Positions 1-9,919 are shown, counted from the first letter of the stretch. The stretch is 64,000 bases of DNA from Thiobacillus sp. (GCA_030680405.1 JAUXVT010000024.1:62001-126000), one strand, 5' to 3'. The notes: generated by a model from the letters alone, not told the origin. Numbers and translations are program-made.

Positions 1-758
1 GCTGTGCGCTTCACCATCGCACTTCGGCAAACCGGGCAAGCGGGTTCACTTGCAGACGCGACTGCCTGTAAAACAGGTGCGGGCTTGCCTGACACACCCA
101 CCCCGCGTATCAGCGCAAGCAGCGCCTTGCCATCCATAAGCTCGATGTTGCGGCCCACGGCAAACGCCCGTGCCTCATCCGTAAACACGCCAGACGTCAC
201 CACAAACCCGCCGGTAGCGCCCTCCGCTGCCATCACTCCATAGAGTTCGCGCACTGTGGTCACGCTCACCTTGTAAGCCTTCCACTGCTTGCACTGCACC
301 AGGAAGGTCTCACCTTCCTTCTTCAACACCAGATCGATTCCGCCATCGGCACCACCGCCACCGGTCTCGGTCACCGAATAGCCCTTGCGCCGAAAAGCTT
401 CGCCCACCAATGCCTCGAACTGCTGCCAGCTCATATCATTGAGCGCACCTCGGTCCGGACTGCCCGCCACCTGCGCATGCAATGCCTGGCGCTTGGCGCG
501 GCCATAGGCAGACATGGCAGCGCCCACCAGGAAAGCGAACGGCAACAGGTATTGGCCGACTGATGCCAGTGTCTTGAAAAGGGTCTGGCCGACAAAGTCG
601 CCCATCCTTCCGGACTGCGCTACTGCCGTTACTTCAGAAGCAGCAACACTGTGCAGCCATATGTGTGCAGCAATCGCGAGCACCACCCCAACCCACCAAG
701 GGAGCTTGCTGGTTATCTCAATTACATCTTCAAAGAGGTTTTGTTTTCGACGAGCCAT
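1..758 (-). CDS. Membrane-anchored Mrr-like restriction endonuclease (partial, runs off left edge)
   Basis: Minus-strand reading from ATG at 758: MARRKQNLFEDVIEITSKLPWWVGVVLAIAAHIWL... two hydrophobic segments, then WQQFEALVGEAFRRKGYSVTETGGGGADGGIDLVLKKEGETFLVQCKQWK (PD-(D/E)XK Mrr_cat pattern) and a C-terminal CPVC zinc-finger-like start. Confidence 0.8.
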   Translation of the reverse strand, partial: MARRKQNLFEDVIEITSKLPWWVGVVLAIAAHIWLHSVAASEVTAVAQSGRMGDFVGQTLFKTLASVGQYLLPFAFLVGAAMSAYGRAKRQALHAQVAGSPDRGALNDMSWQQFEALVGEAFRRKGYSVTETGGGGADGGIDLVLKKEGETFLVQCKQWKAYKVSVTTVRELYGVMAAEGATGGFVVTSGVFTDEARAFAVGRNIELMDGKALLALIRGVGVSGKPAPVLQAVASASEPACPVCRSAMVKRT

Positions 759-783
759 TTTTTTCCTATTGGTAGTTATGCGG

Positions 784-1153
784 CTAACGCTTCATCGTCG
801 CTTTGATATCGAAATTGGACGGGCCTTCTATAAGCACGGCCACCATATGGTTTAAAGACTGCAAGGAGAACTGAACCGAATTGCCCGACTGGTACAAGAC
901 AAGCATTCCCGAATATCGTCGATTGAGCGCTGGATAGCGACATTCCGACAAGGTCACGTCCAGCTTCAACATGTTCGGCGCTACGTATGGCGCGGCAACG
1001 CCAAGCAACTTGCAGCCATTCTCTGGATTTTCGCCCCGCACCTTGCCCTGCTTTTCAACCTCGATCATCAGGGGCACGACAACATGCGCCTCGCGCATCG
1101 CCTGTCCCTTTACAGTAGCCTTTGCGATTTGCTTTGGGAAACAATTTTCTCGT
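784..1153 (-). pseudogene. C-terminal half of a DUF4124-type secreted protein (fragment)
   Basis: Minus frame reads ...QIAKATVKGQAMREAHVVVPLMIEVEKQGKVRGENPENGCKLLGV...; no signal peptide or DUF4124 N-terminus; an in-frame stop lies just upstream of the matched region. Family assignment is from memory. Confidence 0.45.
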
Positions 1154-1410
1154 TAGAAGTGCCCCATAAGAAATATGGCAACTATGGGGCTGTATTGAAG
1201 CATCCGACATTGCTTGCCAAGTATCCCAAAGCATGTGCTGGCTTTGATACATTGCACCAGCTTCGCCTTGAATCTGTTACTGCGCACCCACGCCACTCAA
1301 AGTCAGGCATGTCAACACGCAGACTTAAACATCATGATTTCTATAAGGTTAGGCTTGTGGTCCAAGCGGCGATCGCGGAAATTGTGGCAACCGTGACCTG
1401 GTAGAAAGAT

Positions 1411-1515
1411 ATGCCAATGACCACGCACGGGATCGTCCAAAAACTCTGGAACTACTGCAACGTCCTGCGCGACGACGGCATGAGCTACGGCGACTACGTC
1501 GAGCAGCTCACCTAC
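1411..1515 (+). pseudogene. hsdM: 5' fragment of type I restriction methylase HsdM
   Basis: MPMTTHGIVQKLWNYCNVLRDDGMSYGDYVEQLTY matches the canonical HsdM N-terminus, then abruptly changes to unrelated sequence. Confidence 0.8.
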
Positions 1516-1800
1516 CCAAGCGCAAGAAGTAGATGTGTCGCTGTCCTGGTTTCTGGGCTGCTGCTCGGAGTGGTCTTGGTTTCACCCGCCAAGGCAGACC
1601 AGCAGTTCTACCGCTGTGTCGTGAACGGTAAAACAACCTACACCGATAAACCTTGCGATGCGCCAACGCTGCGCGGTGTGGAAGGGTCGAGTGCCCCGAC
1701 GAGTAGCAATGCCACGGGCCAAGGCGGGAGGCCAGCAAAGTCCATCGAACTTGATTACTCGACGCCTTACGGAATCTGGCGCGGCCAGGCCCAATATCAG
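1516..1800 (+). pseudogene. N-terminal fragment of DUF4124-type secreted protein
   Basis: SRCVAVLVSGLLLGVVLVSPAKADQQFYRCVVNGKTTYTDKPCDAPT (signal peptide plus DUF4124-like motif), ending near STPYGIWRGQAQYQ where antisense RT sequence begins. Confidence 0.65.
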
Positions 1801-2972
1801 GGGACTATCCAAAGTAACGATGCAGGCGTTGATATCAGACTCGAAATTCATTTTGATTGTGAAGGCTATCTGCTCTGCATCATTGTGCTTACCAGCAAAC
1901 AGCTTTCCCCAATCGAAGGCATGAAACGCGTCATTTAAAACATAACTAAGAACTGTGCCGACCATGCTTGTCGGTTTTCCAATATGTCGTACTTTACCTG
2001 CTGCATAGAGGAGCAATCGTGCTGACTCTTGAGCTGCCCGATATGGGTTGTGGACGCCAACCATATCTTCAGTAATTTTTAGGGCAGCCACCCGGGCGGG
2101 TTCCGTTCCAGCTTGCCTGATTCTTTCATTGAGCAACGACTCATAGCTTGCCTGACCATACTGGTCTTCCTTTAAATGCTTGAGCCAGTCCTTCGCCACC
2201 CACCAGTCAACTTCTTCTAGCATTAGCCTTCTTAGTTCAGTGAACTTGAGTTTGTTACACCTTAGCGCCCATGCGATTAGTGCTGCCTTATATGTCGGCT
2301 GCGGCGTAATTTTTCGTTTCTCTGTAATCAAACGTCGGTAACAAAAATCAGCGCAGATGTCGCGGTGAGGTTGTTGCATATTGTCGAGAACGGAAAGCAG
2401 GATGCTTCCGTGTGCCGCGTGGTATATCTCGTCGCCTCTAAGGTATTCGATGAGTTTTTCTGCTGCCTTGATAGGCAATTTCTCATACCTGGAAAGGTAT
2501 GCTGCGATTTCGGAAAAAAGCGCAGGCTGGCTTTCCAATATTTGGACAAGCCGGGGCGTTAAAGAATAGTGCGGAGTTGCCCTAGCAATCAGGTATTTGA
2601 AACGCGAAAGGTTATCAGAATCGACTTTGCCTCTACGCGTCAATTCGCGAAGTCTGACCCGTAACTTCTGCTGATCAGTAACCGGGGTAACAGCTGGCTC
2701 CGCTGGTCGACTGACGCTCTTTATCTCTGACAATGGGTCGGTGACCCGTCGAATGTTGACTTTAGCGCTCTGCGGGAACAGCCCTACTTCCTTCGCCGCC
2801 AGGTCAAGCGAGACCAAACGCTGTCGAAGAATGTTCTCGGATTTGGCAAATAGTTTGATGTCATCAACATATCGGAGGTAATGGGTTTTACCACGTCGCA
2901 AGCCTTTATCATCAATATGCTTAAGTACTACTTCAGACAACAAACCTGAGGCCAAAGGGCCCTGTGGAATCC
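1801..2972 (-). pseudogene. Reverse transcriptase (Abi/UG-type with C-terminal helical region), truncated at both ends
   Basis: Minus frame: GIPQGPLASGLLSEVVLKHIDDKGLRRGKTHYLRYVDDIKLFAKSENILRQRLVSLDLAAKEVGLFPQSAKVNI (RT motif with YVDD) followed by about 280 aa of helical-looking sequence; no RT motifs upstream of GIPQGP. Confidence 0.75.
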
Positions 2973-4772
2973 CGTGACGGCCCTGAGGTCGTCTGGCTTG
3001 ATGACGCGCACGCCGCGGCCTTTCATCTGCTCGAAGAAGCCGCGCGATTTGACGGCGCGCATGAAGAAGACGATTTCCACCGGCTTGATGTCGGTGCCGG
3101 TGGCGATCATGTCCACTGTGACGGCGACTCTTGGGTGGTAGCTGTTGCGGAAGGCGGAGATCAGTTCCTTGGGCGTGGCGCCGGTGGTGCGGTAGGTGAT
3201 CTTCTGGGCGAATTCGTTGCCCTTGCCGAATTCCTCGCGCAGGATTTCGACGATGTTTTCGGCGTGGTTGTCGTCCTTGGCGAAGATGAGGGTCTTGGGC
3301 ACTTCGGTGCGGCCGGGGAAGATTTCGCTGAACAGCTTGTCGCGGAAGGTGCGCACGATGGTGCGGATCTGGTCCGGAGTGACGACGTCGCGGTCGAGCT
3401 GGTTGGGGTCGTAGGCGAAGTCGTCGTCGAGTTCTTCCCAGCGGGTCTTGCGGGTGTCGCGTTCCTGCTTTTCCACGTAGTAGCCGGCTTCGACCTTGGA
3501 GCCGGCCTCGGTGATGGCGGTCTTGATGCGGTAGACGTCGTAGTTGACGTTGACGCCGTCGGCCACAGCCATTTCGTGGTTGTATTCCATCACCAGGTTC
3601 TGGTGGAAGAAGCCGAAGGTCTGCTTGCCGGGCGTGGCGGTGAGGCCGACGAGGTAGGCGTCGAAGTATTCCAGCACCTGCGCCCACAGGTTGTAGATGG
3701 AGCGGTGGGCTTCGTCGGTGACGATGATGTCGAAGGTCTCGATGGGGATGGCCGGGTTGTATTCGATGGGCTCGGGCTCTTTGAACAGCTTGCCGAGCTG
3801 GTCGACGGATTCTTCTTCCAGGTCGGCCGGCAGGTCGCGTCCCTTGAGCATGGAGTACATGCGCTGGATGGTGCAGATGCAGACACGGGCGGTGGTGTCG
3901 ATCTGGTTGCCCTGCAGGCGCTGGACGATGTATTCCTCGCTGAACTTGAAGTTGTTGTAGGGCGAGACGTATTGCTGGAATTCCTTGAGCGTCTGGTCGG
4001 CGAGGTTGCCGCGATCGACCAGGAACAGGATGCGCCGCGCCCCGGCGAACTTGATCAGGCGGTAGATGAAGGAAATCGAGGTGAAAGTCTTGCCCGAGCC
4101 GGTGGCCATCTGGATCAGGGCGCGCGGGCGGTTTTCCTTGAGGGATTTTTCCAGGTTGCGGATCGCTGTGATCTGCGCGGGCCAGAGGCCTTCTTCCTTG
4201 AGCGCCGGCATGAATTGCAGGCGGGCGAGGAAGGTGGCGGCGGTGTCACCTGCGCTGCCCTCCCCCGGCTGCGCGGTGGGCGCGTAGTTCAGCCAGTCTG
4301 CCAGCAGCTTGGGTTGGTGGAAGGCGAACACCGGGCGCGAGCGTGGCGTGGGATCGAGGCCGTTGGTGAAGCGGGTTTCGATCCCGGTGGACTGGTAGGC
4401 AAACGGCAGCGGGCTGCTCCAGCGCGGCAGACCGGCGGGCAGGCCCTTGGTGTATTTGTCGGACTGAGTTTCGACGCCGGTGAGGGTGACGCCTTCTTTC
4501 TTGGCCTCGATCACCCCCGCCGCCTTGCCGTCTACATACAGCAGATAGTCGGCGAAGCCGTAACCGGGCAGCGGGAATTCACGGATGGCGACGCCGCGCG
4601 CGGCATGGATGTTGGCGGCGGACGCATCGCAGACGTGCCAGCCTGCCGCCTCCAGCAGCACATCGATATTCCCCCTCGCTTGTTGTTCCGGTAGTGGAAC
4701 CAAGACGCCCCCTTGTTTGTTATCTGTCGAATCTTCGCACAACTGGCTGGTTGGATTATCGGTATGGTTCAA
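2928..4772 (-). pseudogene. hsdR: Type I restriction enzyme R subunit, 3'-truncated
   Basis: PD-(D/E)XK region (GFADYLLYVDGKAAGVIEAKK), MATGSGKT, TDEAHRS, GRGVRVIKPDDLRAVT; HsdR sequence stops at about 2973 and the last 14 codons (GFHRALWPQVCCLK) are out-of-frame RT sequence. Confidence 0.85.
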
Positions 4773-5871
4773 ACGTGTTCTGCTCGTGCAGCAGCAGTTG
4801 CATGAGCTTGGGATGGATGAACAGCTTTTCCCTGCCAGCCTGCTGCTCGACGAGTACGCCGATCTCGACCAGTTTCTTTAAATAGACCGAGGCGGTCTGG
4901 CGTTTGGCGATGCCTTTTTCGACCAGGTTGTCGATGCGGCAGTAGGGCTGCTCGAAGATGGTGTCGACCAGTTCGCGGCTGTAGATGTTGGGCAGCTGTT
5001 CGCGTACCTGTGTTGCGGTGTGGTCGGCCAGCGCGCGAATGGCGGCGATCTTGGCGGTGGTCCAGCGGGCGGTGTCTTCCACGCCACGCAGCAGATAGAG
5101 CAGCCACTCTTCCCAGGTTTGCTCGGCGGTGACCTGATGCAGCAGCCGGTAATAGTCGGCCTTGTGCTGGATGATGTAGTGGCTGAGGTAAAGGATGGGC
5201 AGGCTGAGCAGCCCTTCCTGGATGAGGAACAGGCTGTTGAGCACGCGCCCGGTGCGGCCATTGCCATCATCAAAGGGGTGGATCGCTTCGAACTGGTAAT
5301 GCCCGACGGCCATGCGGATCAGCGGGTCGAGATCGGTGGCGCCGTGCATGAAGCGTTCCCAGTTGGCGAGCAGGTCGCGGATGACCGTTTCGCCCGCTGG
5401 CGGGGTATAGATGATTTCGCCGGTGCGGTCGTTTTGCAGGGCGGTGCCCGGCACTTTGCGCACAGCCATTTCGCGGCCCTTGATCTGGCTGCAAATGGCT
5501 TCGGCGGTGCGGGTGGTAAGCGGCCTGTCCTGCAGCGACTGGAAGCCTTCGAACAGGGCGCGGCGATAACGCAGGGCTTCCTTGGTGGCGGGGTCGGCCT
5601 TTTCGTCTGCCTGGATGTGCTGGAACAGTTTGTCGGTGGTGGTGACGATGTTTTCGATTTCGGAGCTGGCGCGCGCTTCCAGCAGCGGCAGCGTGTTGAT
5701 GAGCATGGTCTGATTGGGGATCAGTTCGGCGGCCTGCTTCAACTCCGCCAGCGCGGCGTTGGACTTGATGCACTGCTTGAGTACGGTTTTGGTGTCGAGC
5801 TCGACGGCCGGCGGCAGGGGCGGCAGGTCGTTGTAGGCTTGGTCCGGCTTCCAGCTTGGGGAGGCGCTCAT
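4756..5871 (-). CDS. Fic family protein with C-terminal winged-helix-like region
   Basis: Canonical [12 protein letters not shown] motif, N-terminal SSEIEN matching the (S/T)xxxE(G/N) inhibitory motif, C-terminal [40 protein letters not shown] wHTH-like region; overlaps hsdR start by 17 nt. Confidence 0.9.
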   Translation of the reverse strand: MSASPSWKPDQAYNDLPPLPPAVELDTKTVLKQCIKSNAALAELKQAAELIPNQTMLINTLPLLEARASSEIENIVTTTDKLFQHIQADEKADPATKEALRYRRALFEGFQSLQDRPLTTRTAEAICSQIKGREMAVRKVPGTALQNDRTGEIIYTPPAGETVIRDLLANWERFMHGATDLDPLIRMAVGHYQFEAIHPFDDGNGRTGRVLNSLFLIQEGLLSLPILYLSHYIIQHKADYYRLLHQVTAEQTWEEWLLYLLRGVEDTARWTTAKIAAIRALADHTATQVREQLPNIYSRELVDTIFEQPYCRIDNLVEKGIAKRQTASVYLKKLVEIGVLVEQQAGREKLFIHPKLMQLLLHEQNTFEPYR

Positions 5872-5890
5872 GTTTACGTTTTGCGATTTG

Positions 5891-5970
5891 ATCGACACGT
5901 TTCGAGGATAGGTCGATGGCATCGACACGTCAATAAAATATGTCGATTAAATCGCGTTTCATCGACATAT
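5891..5970. promoter_or_regulatory. Clustered palindromic and direct repeats upstream of fic (candidate operator)
   Basis: Direct repeats ATCGACACGT at 5891-5900 and 5921-5930; palindrome GTCGATGGCATCGAC at 5912-5926; inverted repeat ATATGTCGAT (5938-5947)/ATCGACATAT (5961-5970). Confidence 0.6.
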
Positions 5971-6057
5971 AGCCCGGATGCAACCTCATTGGCCATAGGC
6001 ACGAATGCGGTGGCCAGCAGCAGGTTTTCGATGATGCTGCGCAGGTCCTCACACCTA

Positions 6058-6107
6058 CCCCGCTTCCTCATCCAGCTTGCGTAGATGCGTAAGCTTTTCG
6101 GCGATCT
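6058..6107 (-). repeat. Remnant copy A of rarA 3' end
   Basis: About 45/50 nt identical by hand to 18478-18527; minus translation EQIAEKLTHLRKLDEEAG* versus RarA C-terminus GKIAEKLAHLRKLDKEAGEG*. Confidence 0.85.
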
Positions 6108-6167
6108 GCTCTATGAATAAGAAAGAATAAGGCGGCTAGCCACGCTGCCGTGCATAAGGGGGGAAGC

Positions 6168-9140
6168 ATGGATTCGAATACGAATACGGTTAGCGACGAA
6201 TTTTCCAGGGTGTTGCGGGACGAGATCGAGCAGTTGCGTCCGCAGGCGCACGATCCGCAGCAAAGCCCTGAGGCATGCGCGGATCGGGCGCAGCTGGTGG
6301 GGCTGGCCTTGTCGGGCGGGGGGATACGCAGCGCGACGTTTTGCCTGGGGGTGATCCAGGCGCTGGCGCGGCTGAGGCTGCTGCGCGCGTTCGACTATCT
6401 GTCGACGGTGTCGGGCGGCGGCTATATCGGGGCTTGGCTGTCGACGCTGATTTTTCGCAGCCGCAAGCCGGGCCAGTCGGTGGCGGATGCGCTGGCGGCG
6501 GTGGAGCTTGAGCTTTCCGGCGAAGCGCGGCCGTGGTGCACGGACGGCACGCTGGCTTCGGACTGCCCGCCGGAACATCCTTCGCTGCGCTTTCTGCGCC
6601 GCTACAGCAATTATCTGACGCCCAGGCTGGGGGTGTTTTCGGGCGATTCGCTGGCGGCGGTTTCCACGTATCTGCGCAATCTGCTGTTGAACCAGCTGAT
6701 CCTGGTGGCGTTCTTTGGCGCGCTGCTGACGCTGCCCTATCTGCTGCTGAACCTGAGCCGCTGGCTGACCGATCCGACGAAGTTCGCGCTGACCACGCCG
6801 CTTGCAAACACCGGGCTGCCGCTGTTGGTTTGGCTGGCGATTGGACTGCTGCTGGTTGCGGTGGTTGCCTGCGCGATAAGCCTTACGCGGTTTCACAAGA
6901 GCGACCGCTTCAATGCGATTGATCGGCTGTTGGCTGCGGTGGCCGCCTGCATGCTAAGGCTGACGCGGTTCAAGGGCGACCGTTTCAATCGGACCGGGCC
7001 GGGGTTCATCGTCGTCCTGATCGTGGTGCCGTCGCTGATTTCGGCGTGGCTGCTAGCGCTGGCGCTGCAGGCGCATGCCGCTGCCGCCGAATACTCGCTG
7101 TGGGATTGGGTGATGTGGACGACGCTGGTGTATCTGGCGCCCTGGGCGGTGGTGTTCTGGTTGAAGAGCGGGTGGGCCGACGTCGCCCCGACCGCGCTGA
7201 AGAAGCTGGTGGCGCTGTTGGCGGCGCTTGACGATCCAAAGCACCTGCGTGCTGCGCTGGATGACCTGATCGAGTGGGTGGCGGGCCTGGCCCGTTTCGT
7301 CTGGCAGATTCTCTGGACGCTGCTGGCGGGCGCGCTGGGGGGGGTGATTTTCTACAGCCTGCGCAAGGGGGCCGAAAGCCTTCCCGAAGTGGGCGGCGTG
7401 GCCTACGCCACCACGTTCGGCACGCCGCTGGTGTTGCTGAGTTATTCGGCGGTGGTAACCGTGCACATCGGGATGATGAAGCGGCTGTTCACGGATCAGG
7501 ACCGTGAGTGGTGGGCGCGCCTGGGGGGCTTCATCATGCAGGCGGCAGTAGCCTGGCTGGCCGTGTTTGCGGTCACGCTGTATGCGGCGCCGCTGGTGAA
7601 GTGGCTGGCGGGACTGGCCCTGGCCGGCGGCCTGGCCTGGATCGCCACCAGTATCGGTGGGGTGCTGCTGGGCAAGAGTTCGTTCACCGGGGGCCAAGGT
7701 CAATCAGGCAAGGGCAAGGGGTGGTTGAACAGGGTGGTGGTGGTGGCGCCCTATGTGTTCATCATCGGCCTGGCGATTGTGTTGGCCAGCGTGCTGCATG
7801 CGGTGCTGGCCACCCCAGGGTATCTGTGCGACGCCTGCGTACCGATCGCCGCTGCGGGCCCTTTCGGCCCCATCGTGTATTCGTCCATCTTCAATCTTGT
7901 CAGGGTGGATGTGGCCGATGTGTGGTGGGTGGTGGGAGTTTGCGCAGCGGTTTTTGGTTTGCTGGGCTGGCGGGTGGACATCAACCTGTTCTCGCTGCAT
8001 GACTTTTACCGCAACCGCCTGAACCGCTGCTATCTGGGCGCCACGCGGGTGGGGCAAACCGTGCCGACCAAGATCGTGCGCAAGCCTCACCCGTTTACCG
8101 GGTTCGATCCCGGGGACGATCTGCCGCTATCCGTGCTGGAGAATCAGCGGCCCTTCCCCATCGTCAATGCGGCGATGAACCTGAATGGCGGCGAGGACCT
8201 GGCCTGGCAGACGCGCCGGGCCGCATCCTTTGCCTTCACGCCCTTACACACCGGCTTCGAATTCTGGAATTCGGACGGCAAACGCATCGGCGCCTATCGC
8301 CGCACCGAAGAATACGCGGCCAAACAATTTGCCTTTCTCAACCCACCCGGCGGGATCCATCTGGGCACCGTGGTGGCCGCTTCGGGTGCGGCGACCAACC
8401 CCAACATGGGCTATCACACGTCGGCTGCGCTGTCGGCACTGATGAGCGTCTTCAACGTTCGCCTCGGGCGCTGGTGCGGCAATCCGCGCCATCCAAAAGC
8501 CTGGCGCAAGGTCAGCCCGCGTTTCGGTGGCCTTGCCCTGCTCAAGGAGGTGTTTGGGCAGCTGAACAGCGATGCCAGCTTTCTCAACATCTCGGACGGC
8601 GGCCACTTCGAGAATCTGGGCATCTACGAACTGGTGCGCCGGCGCTGCCATGTCGTGGTGGCGGTGGATGCCGGCTGCGACCCGGACTACCAGTTCGAGG
8701 ATCTGGCCAACGCCGTCCGCAAATGCTGGACGGATTTTGGCACGCGGATCGAAATCGATCTGGCGGCACTGCGGCCCCAAGGCAAGACGAAGCGCAGCAA
8801 GTCGCACTTCGCGGTGGGCTGTATCCGCTACCCGAATACGCTGCCGGGCGTTCTGATCTACATCAAGGCCACGCTGAGCGGCGACGAAACGAGCGACGTG
8901 AAGGAATATGCCGACCGCCACTCAAAGTTTCCAAACGAATCGACGGGCGACCAGTTCTTCGACGAAAACCAGTTCGAGAGCTATCGCGAACTGGGACGTC
9001 ACATTGGGCTCAAGGTGTTTGCGCCGCTGTTCCCGCCGGAGTACGACTGCACCGAGAAAAGGATATCAGCGGCGGACATGACGCCGCAGCAAATTCGCGA
9101 TGCCCTGCCAGGTCAGTTGCTCTGTCATCCGGCCTTGTAG
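6168..9140 (+). CDS. Large membrane-embedded patatin-like phospholipase
   Basis: LALSGGGIRSATFCLGVIQAL, DYLSTVSGGGYIGAWLS (nucleophile region) and NISDGGHFENLGIYELVRRR (DGG Asp) separated by many hydrophobic segments; AAGGGGGG ribosome-binding site before ATG at 6168. Confidence 0.85.
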   Translation: MDSNTNTVSDEFSRVLRDEIEQLRPQAHDPQQSPEACADRAQLVGLALSGGGIRSATFCLGVIQALARLRLLRAFDYLSTVSGGGYIGAWLSTLIFRSRKPGQSVADALAAVELELSGEARPWCTDGTLASDCPPEHPSLRFLRRYSNYLTPRLGVFSGDSLAAVSTYLRNLLLNQLILVAFFGALLTLPYLLLNLSRWLTDPTKFALTTPLANTGLPLLVWLAIGLLLVAVVACAISLTRFHKSDRFNAIDRLLAAVAACMLRLTRFKGDRFNRTGPGFIVVLIVVPSLISAWLLALALQAHAAAAEYSLWDWVMWTTLVYLAPWAVVFWLKSGWADVAPTALKKLVALLAALDDPKHLRAALDDLIEWVAGLARFVWQILWTLLAGALGGVIFYSLRKGAESLPEVGGVAYATTFGTPLVLLSYSAVVTVHIGMMKRLFTDQDREWWARLGGFIMQAAVAWLAVFAVTLYAAPLVKWLAGLALAGGLAWIATSIGGVLLGKSSFTGGQGQSGKGKGWLNRVVVVAPYVFIIGLAIVLASVLHAVLATPGYLCDACVPIAAAGPFGPIVYSSIFNLVRVDVADVWWVVGVCAAVFGLLGWRVDINLFSLHDFYRNRLNRCYLGATRVGQTVPTKIVRKPHPFTGFDPGDDLPLSVLENQRPFPIVNAAMNLNGGEDLAWQTRRAASFAFTPLHTGFEFWNSDGKRIGAYRRTEEYAAKQFAFLNPPGGIHLGTVVAASGAATNPNMGYHTSAALSALMSVFNVRLGRWCGNPRHPKAWRKVSPRFGGLALLKEVFGQLNSDASFLNISDGGHFENLGIYELVRRRCHVVVAVDAGCDPDYQFEDLANAVRKCWTDFGTRIEIDLAALRPQGKTKRSKSHFAVGCIRYPNTLPGVLIYIKATLSGDETSDVKEYADRHSKFPNESTGDQFFDENQFESYRELGRHIGLKVFAPLFPPEYDCTEKRISAADMTPQQIRDALPGQLLCHPAL

Positions 9141-9304
9141 GCCGGGCAGAAGAGCGGCCGCGGCGACAATCCCGCTCCCACGAATGAAGCGCCCACGGTG
9201 GACAGTTGGATGGAAGTGACCATGATGGCGATCACCCCAGCGAGGGGGGATGGTGAATCGTAAAGTGTTGATTGCTGAACCAAAAGCGGTTCAGGCAGGC
9301 CGCG

Positions 9305-9775
9305 TCAGCGCATGTAGCCATAGCCTTCGTGCTGCAGCCGGACGATTTCGGCGTCGCCCATCGGCACCATGGAAACAAAGCCGTGGATGTCCTTGGGTTC
9401 GAAGCCGTGGCCTTCGGCGGCGATTTTGCACATTCTGAATTCGATGATGCCGCCCACAGTCAGGCTTTGGGCGCGGTCCATCAGGGCTTTGTTTTTGGCG
9501 TAGTTTTTGATGGCGAAGAAGTTGATTTCGTTGCCGTGCAAAACGATGACGATTTTGTTGTCGAAGGGGTCGGCGCCGTTGATCGCGCTCAGATAGCTGG
9601 CACGGTCGAGCACGCTGGTCAGGGCGGCAACGGTACTGACGGCAGTGTCGTAGACGACTTTTTGTTTTGAATACTGGATGTCCAGTACTTTGGCGCTGCC
9701 CCAGGGGGCGTTGCTGTCGGCAAGCACGGGCAGGCTGATGGCGAGTGCAACGATGAAGAGGATGCGTTTGATCAT
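9305..9775 (-). CDS. Secreted DsrE-like family protein
   Basis: Signal peptide MIKRILFIVALAISLPVLA then KIVIVLHGNEINFFAIKNYAKNKALMDRAQSL...GIIEFRMCKIAAEGHGFEPKDI, DsrE-like fold pattern with a Cys. Confidence 0.7.
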   Translation of the reverse strand: MIKRILFIVALAISLPVLADSNAPWGSAKVLDIQYSKQKVVYDTAVSTVAALTSVLDRASYLSAINGADPFDNKIVIVLHGNEINFFAIKNYAKNKALMDRAQSLTVGGIIEFRMCKIAAEGHGFEPKDIHGFVSMVPMGDAEIVRLQHEGYGYMR

Positions 9776-9919
9776 GATGGGGTCTCCAGGTGGGGGTGTT
9801 GCGTGTTTGGTTTATTGGCCTGAGTTGCGGCTGATTCCTTACGCGGGATTGTTTGAACGGGATTGCCGCTTCCATCGTGCCTTGTGCGGCACGTGGGATT
9901 GCCCTAAGGGACGCTGATC

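Noticed and set aside
2973-3687. N-terminal part of the 701-aa minus ORF (1582..3687)
   Set aside because: This part is a shifted-frame reading of hsdR (Arg/His-rich); only the RT part below 2973 is meaningful.
2964-4694. 576-aa plus-strand ORF opposite hsdR
   Set aside because: Gly/Val/Asp-rich antisense translation of hsdR.
5874-6071. 65-aa minus ORF MRKRGRCEDLRSII...
   Set aside because: Overlaps the fic upstream repeats and rarA remnant; no family recognised and no convincing ribosome-binding site.
6111-6896. 261-aa Gln/Arg-rich minus ORF
   Set aside because: Antisense of the patatin gene N-terminus.
6168-9140. CBASS-type patatin effector
   Set aside because: No CD-NTase, Cap2/Cap3 or HORMA gene nearby; the flanking genes are a Fic protein and a DsrE-like protein.
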